Shown here: positions 29,214-41,563 of the stretch, piece by piece
Layout of the letters: each line of letters begins with the position of its first letter
Numbering within the stretch: the stretch's first letter is position 1
From: Ectopseudomonas mendocina
GTDB lineage: Bacteria; Pseudomonadota; Gammaproteobacteria; Pseudomonadales; Pseudomonadaceae
Length of the DNA: 62,228 bases
Assembly (NCBI RefSeq): GCF_008041835.1
Contig: NZ_VRYE01000013.1
Location: 1-62,228 of the forward strand
Reading direction: 5' to 3'
Notes under the pieces: model-generated
Database searches by the model: none
Told to the model about the DNA's origin: nothing
Seen by the model: only the letters and a program-made list of their open reading frames with translations
Translations under genes and position numbers: made by a program

Positions 29214-30134
29214 TCAGCCCTTCACTCGCGAACGAAAAAGCTCCTGATGCTCACGGCACTGCTTGGCCGCCAGCAGGAACACACCGTGCCCGCCGCGCTG
29301 GAAGTCCAGCCAGGTGAAGTCCACCTCCGGATACAGCGCCTCGACGTGCACCTGGCTGTTGCCCACCTCGACGATCAGCACGCCGCGCTCGGTCAGGTGA
29401 TCGGCCGCTTCGGCCAGCATGCGTCGCACCAGATCCAGCCCATCATCGCCACAGGCCAGGCCCATCTCAGGCTCGTGCTGGTATTCGGCCGGCATGTCGG
29501 CGAAATCCTCGGCATCGACATAGGGCGGATTGGAGACGATCAGATCGAAACGCTGCCCCGGCAGCTCGGCAAAGCCATCGCCCTGCACGCAATAGACCCG
29601 CTCCTCCAGCCCGTGGCGCTCGATGTTGAGGTTGGCCACTTCCAGAGCATCGAACGACAGATCGCCCAGCACCACTTCCGCCTCGGGGAATTCGTAGGCA
29701 CAGGCGATGCCGATGCAGCCGGAGCCAGTGCACAGGTCGAGAATGCGTGCAGGCTCGGCAGGCAGCCACGGAGAGAAGTGGCGATCGATCAACTCGGCGA
29801 TCGGCGAGCGCGGCACCAGCACGCGCTCATCGACCACGAAAGGCAGGCCGCAGAACCAGGCTTCACCGAGCAGGTAGGCGGTAGGAACGCGCTCTTCGAT
29901 CCGGCGCTTGAGCAATGCCTGCAGATGGGCATGCTCATCGTCTTCCAGGCGGCAATCGAGGTAGGCGTCGGAGATTTCCCAGGGCAGGTGCAATGCGCCG
30001 AGCACCAGTTGGCGCGCCTCGTCCCAGGCGTTGTCGGTGCCGTGCCCGAAGAACAGCTGTTCGGCCTGAAAACGGCTGACGGCCCAACGGATGTAATCAC
30101 GCAGAGTGCGTAAACGGGTAGTGAGAGCGGTCAC
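29214..30134 (-). CDS. prmB: Ribosomal protein uL3 N5-glutamine methyltransferase
   Basis: A 306-residue SAM-dependent methyltransferase that modifies a glutamine of ribosomal protein L3. The SAM motif is [15 protein letters not shown] (about residue 135) and the glutamine-binding NPPY lies in [14 protein letters not shown]. The N-terminal helical domain is of PrmB type rather than PrmC or PrmA type. It starts with GTG at 30134. Confidence 0.92.
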   Translation of the reverse strand: MTALTTRLRTLRDYIRWAVSRFQAEQLFFGHGTDNAWDEARQLVLGALHLPWEISDAYLDCRLEDDEHAHLQALLKRRIEERVPTAYLLGEAWFCGLPFVVDERVLVPRSPIAELIDRHFSPWLPAEPARILDLCTGSGCIGIACAYEFPEAEVVLGDLSFDALEVANLNIERHGLEERVYCVQGDGFAELPGQRFDLIVSNPPYVDAEDFADMPAEYQHEPEMGLACGDDGLDLVRRMLAEAADHLTERGVLIVEVGNSQVHVEALYPEVDFTWLDFQRGGHGVFLLAAKQCREHQELFRSRVKG

Positions 30135-30211
30135 GTGCGGCCTCCGGGAGAAAAGTGCGGAAGTTTAGCCCAGTGCGGTAACCAGCGCATGAACGACGGG
30201 TTAACGAAGGC

Positions 30212-30340
30212 TCATGGGCCTTTATGCTTTTCGCGCGCGGCATCATCGTCAGGGCGGCGCAACTTGCGCAGCACGGCGACCGATACGGCGATGGAGAACA
30301 AAAGCCAGAAATGCGGGGATAGCTGCGAAAAAAGTGACAT
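30212..30340 (-). CDS. Small single-pass membrane protein (42 residues)
   Basis: A 42-codon ORF with an excellent ribosome site (AAGGAG, 6 bases before ATG at 30340). It encodes one hydrophobic helix (about residues 9-24, FWLLFSIAVSVAVL) followed by a basic/charged tail (RKLRRPDDDAAREKHK). This positive-inside pattern indicates an N-out/C-in inner-membrane peptide. It lies between prmB and an isochorismatase-like gene that points the other way. Function is unknown. Confidence 0.65.
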   Translation of the reverse strand: MSLFSQLSPHFWLLFSIAVSVAVLRKLRRPDDDAAREKHKGP

Positions 30341-30494
30341 AGCAACTCCTTTTGCGTACGACCCCAACTCCTTCGGGGCAGTTCCGATTCTGCTCCTGCT
30401 CCATGCACCGAGCAAGCATTGCGCAGATAGAGGTTCACAGACCGCTCTGGCAAGCGGACAATGGCACATCATCACCATCAGCCAGGAGCCCGAG

Positions 30495-31091
30495 ATGTCC
30501 CATCCGCAAACCATGTTCCAGCTCACCGGTCGTGGCCACGCACCGGCCAGCCTGAGCAATGCGACCTTGCTGATCATCGATGCCCAGGAAGAGTACCGCA
30601 GCGGCGTACTGGCGCTTCCCGGCCTGGATCCGGCACTGGCAGAGATCGCCAGCCTGCTGGCCGCCGCCCGCGCCGCCGGCACCGACATCGTTCACGTCAA
30701 GCACCTCGGCATTCCCGGCGGCCTGCTCGACCCCAGCGGCCCACGCGGTCGTCATCTGCCGGAAGCCGCCCCGCTGGCGGGCGAAATCGTCGTGGAAAAA
30801 CGCCTGCCCAATGCCTTCGCCGGCACCGAACTGCATGATCGCCTGCAGGCGCTGGGCCATCTCGACCTGATCGTCTGCGGCTTCATGACCCATTCCAGCG
30901 TCAGCACCACCGTGCGTGCCGCCAAGGACTATGGCTACCGCTGCACCCTGGTCGATGCGGCCTGCGCTACCCGCGATCTACCCGCACCGGATGGCAGCGT
31001 GATCGCAGCCGCAGAGGTCCACCGCATCGAGATGATCGCCCTCGGTGACAACTTCGCCACACTCGTGCCGCAAGCCAAGTCGCTGATCTGA
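30495..31091 (+). CDS. Isochorismatase-like hydrolase with Ser in place of the catalytic Cys
   Basis: A 198-residue protein of the isochorismatase/cysteine hydrolase fold. The triad positions are Asp29 (LLIIDAQEEY), Lys102 (VVEKRLPNAF) and residue 135 in CGFMTHSSVSTT. In amidohydrolase members position 135 is Cys; here it is Ser. Catalysis by Ser, or a different reaction as in true isochorismatases (which also lack the Cys), must be considered. The ATG at 30495 follows AGGAGCCCGAG. Confidence 0.82.
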   Translation: MSHPQTMFQLTGRGHAPASLSNATLLIIDAQEEYRSGVLALPGLDPALAEIASLLAAARAAGTDIVHVKHLGIPGGLLDPSGPRGRHLPEAAPLAGEIVVEKRLPNAFAGTELHDRLQALGHLDLIVCGFMTHSSVSTTVRAAKDYGYRCTLVDAACATRDLPAPDGSVIAAAEVHRIEMIALGDNFATLVPQAKSLI

Positions 31092-31172
31092 CTTTCCGGT
31101 CGAAGACCGACAGACTGCGGAACCCCAGCGAAACCGGCCGGTCATACTGCCGATAAGCCAAAGGAAATCGGA

Positions 31173-31493
31173 ATGAAGCTGTCTGACGATTTCGATGCAC
31201 GCCGCCTGCGCCCGCTACAGCCAAGAAACTGGCGCCTGCGCATCGGTGCCGGTCTGGGCGCTCTGTTCGCGGCTTTTGGCATTCTTCTGACGATGGCCGG
31301 CGTCGCTTCCCTGGTTGGTCGTGCTCCGGCGCTGGGCGCACTCAATGACTCCACTGGCGAGGCCATTGCCCTGCTGTTGTTCGGCCTGTTCCTGTCCTGG
31401 GCCGGCATTGCCTTCTGGCGCCGCTGCCGCAGGCGCCTGCGCCGCCCCAGCGATCTGAGCCTATCGCCATCACTGCTGAAAAAGCGCGACTGA
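31173..31493 (+). CDS. Two-helix membrane protein of unknown function
   Basis: A 106-residue protein with two membrane helices (about 26-49 and 63-84), an N-terminal cytosolic stretch and a very basic C-terminal tail (RRCRRRLRRPSDLS). AAGGA precedes the ATG at 31173. No family was recognised. Confidence 0.65.
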   Translation: MKLSDDFDARRLRPLQPRNWRLRIGAGLGALFAAFGILLTMAGVASLVGRAPALGALNDSTGEAIALLLFGLFLSWAGIAFWRRCRRRLRRPSDLSLSPSLLKKRD

Positions 31494-31520
31494 TCACCCC
31501 AAAACACACCACCCAAAACC

Positions 31521-31590
31521 GTAGGAGCCAGCTTGCCGGCGATACTCTTCGTTAATCGAATTGATGATCGCCCGCAAGCGGGCTCCTACA
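31521..31590. repeat. Palindromic intergenic repeat (GTAGGAGC family)
   Basis: GTAGGAGCCAGCTTGCCGGC near 31521 pairs imperfectly with GCCCGCAAGCGGGCTCCTAC ending at 31589. It lies between two co-directional genes and may act as a transcript 3'-end structure. Confidence 0.6.
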
Positions 31591-31658
31591 AATTCGTCTT
31601 TCTACGCTTACACGGCTGGCATTTGGGTAAAATGCCCGCCTGTTTCGCGGAGCCTCCG

Positions 31659-32216
31659 ATGCAAGACGACGACTTTTCCCTGTTCCAGGCCGAGCTGCGC
31701 GGCGTCAAGCCGCTCAAGCACGACCGCGCCGACACCGGCAAACCCAAACCTGATCGCAAGCAGTTCAACACCCTGCGCCAGGCTGCGACCGTCAGCCAGG
31801 GCGAGATCAAGGTGGACGGCCTGTCAGACCAGTTCGTCATCGACGTCGGCGCCGAGGATGCTCTTTACTGGGCTGCCAATGGCATGCAGGAAGGCCAGAT
31901 GCGCAAGCTCAAGCTTGGCCAGATGCCCTTCGACGGCAGCCTCGACCTGCACGGCATGAGCGTCGAGAAGGCGCGCGATACGCTTTGGGAGTTTCTCGCC
32001 GAAGCCACCAAGCTGGAGATTCGCTGCGTACGCGTCACCCACGGCAAGGCGGTGCGCATGGATGGGCGCAAGCCGATGATCAAGAGCCATGTGAACACCT
32101 GGCTACGCCAGCACCCGCAGGTACTGGGCTTCAGCTCCTGCCTGGCCAAGCACGGCGGCACCGGCGCGGTGTACATCATCCTCAAGCGCACCATGATGGA
32201 TGGTCGCGACGAGTAA
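31659..32216 (+). CDS. Smr domain protein
   Basis: A 185-residue protein with a disordered charged N-terminus and a C-terminal Smr (small MutS-related) domain, recognised by the [19 protein letters not shown] motif (about residue 95) and by [11 protein letters not shown] and [12 protein letters not shown]. Smr domains are nucleases acting on branched DNA or on mRNA. The ATG at 31659 gives the usual [10 protein letters not shown] start. It is followed by folE 77 bp later. Confidence 0.88.
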   Translation: MQDDDFSLFQAELRGVKPLKHDRADTGKPKPDRKQFNTLRQAATVSQGEIKVDGLSDQFVIDVGAEDALYWAANGMQEGQMRKLKLGQMPFDGSLDLHGMSVEKARDTLWEFLAEATKLEIRCVRVTHGKAVRMDGRKPMIKSHVNTWLRQHPQVLGFSSCLAKHGGTGAVYIILKRTMMDGRDE

Positions 32217-32293
32217 TCAGAGAATCTGGCACTCTTGCCAGGCCCCTGTCGGCGCCCTACCCTGCGCCCATTCGATACCCAACAGGATTTTCC

Positions 32294-32839
32294 ATGTCCC
32301 TGGAACAACACTACACCGCCATCCTCGGTCAGCTCGGCGAAGACGTCTCCCGCGAAGGCCTGCTGGACACGCCCAAGCGCGCCGCCAAGGCCATGCAGTA
32401 CCTTTGCCGCGGCTACCAGCAGACATTGGAAGAAGTGACCAATGGCGCGCTGTTCAGCTCCGACAATAGCGAAATGGTGCTGGTCAAGAACATCGAGCTG
32501 TATTCGCTGTGCGAGCATCATCTGCTGCCGTTTATCGGCAAGGCTCATGTTGCCTACATCCCCAACGGCAAGGTGCTCGGCCTGTCCAAGGTGGCTCGTA
32601 TCGTCGACATGTACGCCCGCCGCCTGCAGATCCAGGAAAACCTCAGCCGGCAGATCGCCGAAGCGGTCGAGCAGGTCACCGGCGCACTGGGGGTGGCGGT
32701 GGTCATCGAAGCGCAGCACATGTGCATGATGATGCGCGGCGTGGAGAAGCAGAACTCGTCCATGGTCACCTCGGTGATGCTCGGTGAATTCCGCAGCAAC
32801 CCGGCGACCCGTGGCGAATTTCTCAATCTGGTTCGCTGA
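32294..32839 (+). CDS. folE: GTP cyclohydrolase I
   Basis: A 181-residue homodecameric enzyme that converts GTP to 7,8-dihydroneopterin triphosphate in folate synthesis. Zinc ligands Cys and His are in [13 protein letters not shown] and in the later [12 protein letters not shown]. The active-site [18 protein letters not shown] is intact. It is a type IA (FolE) enzyme, not the zinc-independent IB form. Confidence 0.95.
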   Translation: MSLEQHYTAILGQLGEDVSREGLLDTPKRAAKAMQYLCRGYQQTLEEVTNGALFSSDNSEMVLVKNIELYSLCEHHLLPFIGKAHVAYIPNGKVLGLSKVARIVDMYARRLQIQENLSRQIAEAVEQVTGALGVAVVIEAQHMCMMMRGVEKQNSSMVTSVMLGEFRSNPATRGEFLNLVR

Positions 32840-32851
32840 TCCCACTCAAGA

Positions 32852-32889
32852 CGACGGCCGCTCACTTCGCTGAACGGCCGTCGCCCTTT
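32852..32889 (+). terminator. Terminator of folE
   Basis: CGACGGCCG (32852-32860) pairs with CGGCCGTCG (32875-32883), and CCCTTTT follows. It starts 13 bases after the folE stop codon. Confidence 0.7.
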
Positions 32890-32924
32890 TAGCGTGAAAG
32901 TCGCGCAGCGACGCCCTCCTTGAT

Positions 32925-32974
32925 GCCCTTCTCCCTCCGGGAGAAGGTGGCGCGAAGCGCCGGATGAGGGCGAG
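32925..32974. repeat. Short intergenic palindrome (CTCCCTCCGGGAGAAGG type)
   Basis: CCTTCTCCCTCCGGGAGAAGG at 32927-32947 forms a near-perfect hairpin, followed by GGCGCGAAGCGCCGGATGAG with a second small stem. It resembles short interspersed palindromes common in Pseudomonas intergenic DNA. Confidence 0.5.
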
Positions 32975-33040
32975 CAAGCCCACCAAGACCCTCATCATTT
33001 GGTGTGCCGCCCACGGCATGCCCGTTCAGGAGTTAGAAAT

Positions 33041-33409
33041 ATGTTGCTCAAAGCCCTTCGTATCGGCCTGGGTCAGCTGGTCGTGTTCATCGACTGGATC
33101 AGCCGTCCGCGCAAGCTCAAGCGCAGCCCCGAGGTGCAAGCCGAAGTCGAGTGCGCCACGGCCAATCTGGCGCTCTACCAGTTCCACGCCTGCCCGTTCT
33201 GCGTCAAGGTCAGGCGCACCCTGCACCGCCTCAACCTGCCGGTGCAGTTGCGTGATGCCAAGAATGACGCTGAACATCGTCAGGCCCTGGAACAGCACGG
33301 CGGCCGCATCAAGGTGCCGTGCCTGCGCATCGAGGAAAACGGCCAGAGCACCTGGCTGTACGAGTCCAAGGCGATCATCGCCTATCTGGATCAGCGCTTC
33401 GCGAACTGA
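33041..33409 (+). CDS. Glutaredoxin-like/GST N-terminal domain protein
   Basis: A 122-residue protein with an N-terminal hydrophobic/basic segment (MLLKALRIGLGQLVVFIDWI, possibly membrane-associated) followed by a thioredoxin-fold domain. The redox motif CPFC lies in YQFHACPFCVKVRRTL (about residue 50), the cis-Pro in KVPCLRI and the ESKAI motif follows. It is likely a monothiol/dithiol glutathione-dependent reductase. The ATG at 33041 has AGGAG 8-9 bases upstream. Confidence 0.85.
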   Translation: MLLKALRIGLGQLVVFIDWISRPRKLKRSPEVQAEVECATANLALYQFHACPFCVKVRRTLHRLNLPVQLRDAKNDAEHRQALEQHGGRIKVPCLRIEENGQSTWLYESKAIIAYLDQRFAN

Positions 33410-33537
33410 TGCCTTGAGGTGGATCTCCACCGTTGCGGCGGATCGTAGCCCGGATGCAATCCGGGAGCTCTGGAACGGCTTTCGCGGCTGAAGCCGCTCA
33501 TACACGAGCGGCGTACCTTCGCCTGACTCTGTAGAAC

Positions 33538-36831
<3,294 letters not shown>

Positions 36832-37042
36832 GAAATACCTGACCCTTAATAATTCTGGTAAAAAAAAGATCCAATCAACCGGATCACAACTCGACTATAA
36901 AACGCGGCGCCAACTCCATGTTCTGTCTGACGTTTCCGCGTGTAACAAAAGAGGGCAATAAGCTAGCACGACGAAAGGCAACTTTACACAGGGTCGCACA
37001 CAAGCTTTTGCCTGTGTTCAGTTAAATTCGCAGTGCCATGCG

Positions 37043-40000
37043 TTACCCATCCACCATCGCCAACGCCTCCTCGACATCCACCGCCACCAGACGCGAACAA
37101 CCCGGCTCATGCATGGTAACCCCCATCAACTGATCAGCCATTTCCATGGCGATCTTGTTGTGGGTGATATAGATGAACTGCACGGTCGCCGACATCTCCT
37201 TGACCAGACGCGCATAGCGCCCGACGTTGGCGTCATCCAGCGGTGCGTCCACTTCGTCCAACATGCAAAACGGCGCCGGGTTGAGCTGGAAGATGGAAAA
37301 CACCAATGCCAAGGCGGTCAACGCCTTCTCTCCACCGGAGAGCAAATGAATGGTGCTGTTCTTCTTGCCCGGGGGCCGCGCCATGATGGTCACCCCGGTA
37401 TCGAGTAAATCTTCGCCGGTGAGTTCCAAATAAGCGTTGCCGCCACCGAAAACTTTTGGAAAGAGTGCCTGCAAACCACTATTGATCTGATCGAAGGTGT
37501 CCTTGAAACGATTGCGCGTTTCCTTGTCGATCTTGCGGATAACGTTTTCCAGGGTTTCCAGCGCCTCGACCAGATCGGCATCCTGCGCATCCAGATAACG
37601 CTTGCGCTCGGACTGCTGCTGATACTCGTCGATGGCCGCCAGGTTGATCGGCCCGAGCCGGGCGATACGTGCAGCCATGCGCTCCAGCTCTTCTTCCCAG
37701 GCGCTTTCCGTGGCCTCGGCCGGCAATGTGGCGATTACCCCGTGCAGGTCGTAGTTGTCCTCGGCGAGCTGGTCGGCCAGGGCCTTGCGCCGCACGTTGA
37801 GCGACTGCCAGTCCATGCGCTGCTGTTCCAGCTGGCTGCGCAGCAGTTGCGCCTGTTGTTCGGCCTGGGTGCGGCGCTTCTCGGCATCGCGCAGTTCGCG
37901 GTCGGCATCTTCCAGCGCCAGGCGCGCCTGACGCAGTTCGTCGTCCACCGCCATTCGCCGTTCGAGCAGTTCCTCAAGCTTGATGCGCAGCTCTTCCAGC
38001 GGCGCCTCGCCCTCTTCCAGGTTCAGCGACAGTTGCTCGCGCCGTTCGTGCAGACGTTCGGCCTGCAGTTGCAGGCGCTCCAGCGCTTGACGGGTGGAAT
38101 CGTGCTGCGCCTTGAGCGAACCGACGCGCACCGCCAACTGATGGGCGTGATCCTTGTGCTGTCGCGCTTCCTGGCGCACCCGATCGAGGCGTTCGCGCAG
38201 GCTGTCACGGCTGGCGAGCAGGCGTTCACGCTGCTCGTTATCCAGCGCCATGGCATCCAGTGCGTCCTGCAGTTGCAGGCGCGACTCGCCCAGTTGCTCC
38301 TGCTCGATCTCGCGTTGTTCGGCCGCTTCCTGCAACTCGTCCTGCAGGCGACGACGGCGCAGCCCCAACTGCTCGGCCTTGGCCTGGCTGGCGGACAGCT
38401 TTGCCTTCAACTCACTCAGTTGCCGCGCCAGCTCCTGGCCTTGGCGGCGCTGCTGCTCACGCTGTTCTTCCTGACGACGCTGCTCGTCGCGCAGCCCTAG
38501 CAGACGCTCATCCAATTGCGCCAACGCGGCTTCGCGCTCCTCGCGCTCCAGCTGCAGACGCTCCAGCTCCTGACCGCGCGCCAGCACGCCGCTGTCGGCT
38601 TCGGCGGCGCGGCGCACACGCAGGAAGTGCCGGCCGACCCAGTATCCGTCGCGGCTGATCAGGCTTTCGCCATCGACCAGCTGCGCGCGAGCCGTCAGCG
38701 CCTGTTCCAGCGACTCCACCGGGCGCACACTGGCCAGCCAGGGCGACAGGTCGTGGCTCGACTCGATCTTGTCCAGCAGACTGCCAGCACGGCGCGCGTC
38801 GCCACTGGCGGGGCTGGCCAGACGCAGTTCGCCCTGTTCCAGACTGGCAAAATCCAGCCCGGCAAAATCGTCCAGCAGCACCGCCTGCAGGTCGGCGCCG
38901 AGCACGGTTTCCACCGCCAGCTCCCAGCCGGCCTCCACACGCAGCCCTTCGGCCAGGCGCGGGCGCTGCAGCAGGTTCTGCTCGCGCAGCCAGTCGCCTG
39001 CCCCCTGCCCTGGGTCCAGGGCAGCCTGTTGCAGGGCCTCCAGCGAGGCAAGGCGGCCGTTCAGCCGCTGTAGCTCACCTTGCGCCTGCTGCTGGGCCTG
39101 ACCGGCTTGCTGCAGGTCCTCGCGCAGTTGCTGCAGGCGCTCGGCCTGCTGCTCTTCGGCCAGCTGCAGGGCTTCGTGCTCCAGCTCGCCAGCGGCGAGC
39201 TGTTCGTTCAGTTCGAGAATGGCGGCGTCTTCGGGGTCGGCGGCCAGTTGCTGCAATTCTTCGTTCAGTCGGCGCTGGCGTTCGGCCAGGCGCTCCAGAC
39301 TCTGCTCCAGCTGGGCGATGCGCGACTGCTGCACCTCGGCCTGGCGACGCGGCTCGGCGCTGCGCTGGTTGAAACCGTCCCATTGCTCCTGCCAGCCGTG
39401 CATGGCGACCTCAGCCTCTTCCAGGCCGGCGGCGGACTCCTCGGCAGCGGCGGCAGTCAGCTCCTGCTCGGGCAGGAGCATCTCCAGCTCTTCACCCAGA
39501 GTGGCCAGCAGGGTGCGGTCATGGCCGAGGTGCGATTCGGTTTCCAGGCGCGCCTTTTCCGCCTCGCGCAGGTCGTCCTGCAACTGGCGCAGGCGCTGCT
39601 GGCCATGCTGGATGCTCTGCTCGACGCGGGCGATATCGCCACCCACGGAATAGAAGCGGCCCTGCACCAGATTGAAACGCTCGGAGAGTTCGTGATGGCC
39701 GTCGCGCAAACGCTCGATGGCGGCATCGGCGCTGCGCTGCTCGGCCACCAATGCTTCGAAGGCCACTTCCTGATCGCCGATCACCTGCTCGCGGCTGCCG
39801 ACCTGCTGATTCAGCGTCTGCCAGCGCAGGGCCAGCAGCTGGGCCTTGAGCTGACGCTCCTCGGCCTTGTATTCCTGGTACTTCTCCGCAGCCTGGGCCT
39901 GGCGGTGCAGGCGTTCGAGCTGGCGTTCCAGTTCCTCGCGCAGGTCGGTCAGGCGCGCCAGGTTTTCCTGGGTACGGCGGATGCGGTTCTCGGTCTCGCG

Positions 40001-40531
40001 GCGGCGCTCCTTGTATTTGGAAATGCCAGCGGCTTCCTCGATGAAGTTGCGCAACTCCTCGGGCTTGGCCTCGATCAGCTTGCTGATCATGCCCTGCTCG
40101 ATGATCGAGTAACTGCGCGGGCCAAGACCAGTGCCGAGGAAGATATCGGTGATGTCGCGGCGGCGGCACTTGGTGCCGTTGAGGAAATAGGTGTTCTGTG
40201 CGTCGCGGGTGACCCGACGGCGAATGGAAATCTCGGCGAAGGCGGCGTATTCGCCCACCAGCGAGTTGTCGCTGTTGTCGAAGATCAGTTCGATGGAGGC
40301 CTGAGTCACCGGCTTGCGCGTATTGGAGCCGTTGAAGATGACGTCGGTCATCGACTCGCCACGCAGGTTCTTCGCCGAGCTTTCGCCCATCACCCAGCGC
40401 ACGGCGTCGATGATGTTGGACTTGCCGCAGCCATTGGGCCCAACCACGGCCGCCATGTTGCTGGGAAAGCTCACCGTCGTCGGGTCGACGAAGGACTTGA
40501 AGCCCGCCAGCTTGATGCTTTTCAGGCGCAT
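37043..40531 (-). CDS. smc: Chromosome segregation protein SMC
   Basis: A 1162-residue SMC ATPase of the condensin complex. The N-terminal Walker A is VGPNGCGKSNIIDAVRW. Two long coiled coils (about 170-500 and 650-1000) flank a hinge (DPGQGAGDWLREQNLL to about 650). The C-terminal head contains the ABC signature LLSGGEKALTALAL and Walker B with FCMLDEVDAPLDD. The strong heptad bias in GC-rich DNA makes the opposite strand look open for over 2 kb; that antisense frame is not a gene. Smc starts 6 bp after the stop of the GntR gene upstream. Confidence 0.97.
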   Translation of the reverse strand: MRLKSIKLAGFKSFVDPTTVSFPSNMAAVVGPNGCGKSNIIDAVRWVMGESSAKNLRGESMTDVIFNGSNTRKPVTQASIELIFDNSDNSLVGEYAAFAEISIRRRVTRDAQNTYFLNGTKCRRRDITDIFLGTGLGPRSYSIIEQGMISKLIEAKPEELRNFIEEAAGISKYKERRRETENRIRRTQENLARLTDLREELERQLERLHRQAQAAEKYQEYKAEERQLKAQLLALRWQTLNQQVGSREQVIGDQEVAFEALVAEQRSADAAIERLRDGHHELSERFNLVQGRFYSVGGDIARVEQSIQHGQQRLRQLQDDLREAEKARLETESHLGHDRTLLATLGEELEMLLPEQELTAAAAEESAAGLEEAEVAMHGWQEQWDGFNQRSAEPRRQAEVQQSRIAQLEQSLERLAERQRRLNEELQQLAADPEDAAILELNEQLAAGELEHEALQLAEEQQAERLQQLREDLQQAGQAQQQAQGELQRLNGRLASLEALQQAALDPGQGAGDWLREQNLLQRPRLAEGLRVEAGWELAVETVLGADLQAVLLDDFAGLDFASLEQGELRLASPASGDARRAGSLLDKIESSHDLSPWLASVRPVESLEQALTARAQLVDGESLISRDGYWVGRHFLRVRRAAEADSGVLARGQELERLQLEREEREAALAQLDERLLGLRDEQRRQEEQREQQRRQGQELARQLSELKAKLSASQAKAEQLGLRRRRLQDELQEAAEQREIEQEQLGESRLQLQDALDAMALDNEQRERLLASRDSLRERLDRVRQEARQHKDHAHQLAVRVGSLKAQHDSTRQALERLQLQAERLHERREQLSLNLEEGEAPLEELRIKLEELLERRMAVDDELRQARLALEDADRELRDAEKRRTQAEQQAQLLRSQLEQQRMDWQSLNVRRKALADQLAEDNYDLHGVIATLPAEATESAWEEELERMAARIARLGPINLAAIDEYQQQSERKRYLDAQDADLVEALETLENVIRKIDKETRNRFKDTFDQINSGLQALFPKVFGGGNAYLELTGEDLLDTGVTIMARPPGKKNSTIHLLSGGEKALTALALVFSIFQLNPAPFCMLDEVDAPLDDANVGRYARLVKEMSATVQFIYITHNKIAMEMADQLMGVTMHEPGCSRLVAVDVEEALAMVDG

Positions 40532-40537
40532 CGCGGC

Positions 40538-41197
40538 TTAGCGCTCGGCCAGGGTGGCCAGCACCAGCTGGCAGTTATGCTCACCGTAGGCCTGCAGCAC
40601 CTCGCGGGCACGCACGGGGTCGCGGGTGATGATCGCCTGCAGCAGACTGGCGAAGGTGTTCATGAACTGGCCCATCTCACCTTTGCGCCGTTCCAGCGCC
40701 AAATGATAGGTGCGGCTGATGGCCGGCAGCAGATTCTCCAGGGTTTCCTGCAGGTAGGGATTGTCGGCGAAGGGAAAGGCCGCGCGCATCACATCGAAAC
40801 TGTTCTCGACGAAAGCGCTGATATCGTCGCGCTCGAGGCTGTCCTGCAGGCGATTTTTGATCTCGATGAACGGCGCCAGATCGGCCTCCACCTGCCAGCG
40901 TTCGATCACCGCGCGGGCCAGCATGGCGTACAGCTCGATGGTCAGGGCATAGAGGCTGGTAACGTGATGGGCGGTCAGTTCACTGACCTGGGCACCGCGG
41001 CGCGGCAGGATCACGATCAGATGGCGACGCTCGAGGATAAGCAGCGCTTCGCGCACCGAGCCACGGCTGACATTGAGTGCCTGGGTAACCTTCTGCTCCT
41101 GGATACGCTCGCGCTCCTTGAGCTCACCGCGAATGATCCGCTCTGCCAGGTAATGGGCAATTTGCTCGGCGAGGCTGTCCAGGGCCTTGAATGTCAT
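40538..41197 (-). CDS. GntR family regulator, FCD subfamily
   Basis: A 219-residue regulator with an N-terminal winged helix (LSEQ-type YLAERIIRGELKERERI, then VSRGSVREALLILERR) and an all-helical FCD effector domain with the Asp/His metal-ligand pattern. The ATG at 41197 is the homology start; upstream in-frame sequence is promoter. It is divergent from xdhA (366 bp between starts) and sits 6 bp upstream of smc. The gene could control xdh and also provides the nearest upstream promoter for smc. The ligand is unknown. Confidence 0.88.
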   Translation of the reverse strand: MTFKALDSLAEQIAHYLAERIIRGELKERERIQEQKVTQALNVSRGSVREALLILERRHLIVILPRRGAQVSELTAHHVTSLYALTIELYAMLARAVIERWQVEADLAPFIEIKNRLQDSLERDDISAFVENSFDVMRAAFPFADNPYLQETLENLLPAISRTYHLALERRKGEMGQFMNTFASLLQAIITRDPVRAREVLQAYGEHNCQLVLATLAER

Positions 41198-41419
41198 GAC
41201 ATTCCTTAAGTTGCGTCGATCCAGAGGCAGGCGGTCGAGTCTGAGAGCCCCGCTGCGGCTGGGCAGGAGCACGAAAATTCGGCAGCGAGTGTAACACAGG
41301 GCGCATCCGGGCCAAGCGTACGGCATGACACTTGCTGCAGGAATGGCGGAGCGCCCTGCGGGGCGGAAGCCATCAAGCAGAATGGCCAGTCTCACGGATC
41401 AGGCTGCCAAAAAATAGAC

Positions 41420-41456
41420 TGACTTTCAGGTCAGAAATTTATTGACCCAAAAGTCA
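41420..41456. promoter_or_regulatory. Tandem TGAC-N6-GTCA sites in the xdhA promoter (RutR-like)
   Basis: Two 14-bp sites, TGACTTTCAGGTCA (41420-41433) and TGACCCAAAAGTCA (41443-41456), lie 23 bp apart centre to centre, about 110-140 bp upstream of xdhA. Spacing and half-sites fit E. coli RutR (TTGACCA-N2-TGGTCAA, i.e. TGAC-N6-GTCA). The rest of the 41198-41563 region holds no gene. Confidence 0.6.
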
Positions 41457-41563
41457 GAAAACCCTAGATTGCCTCCATGGCCAATCGTGCCCGGGCCTTG
41501 CAGTGCACGCAGATCACCCGGCAAGCCACCGATTCATAACAATAAAATGCCTGGAGGTCGTCC

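Noticed and set aside
39080..41209. Open frame of about 700 codons antisense to smc and the GntR gene
   Set aside because: It arises from coiled-coil codon bias of SMC; the Leu/Gln-rich translation has no domain.
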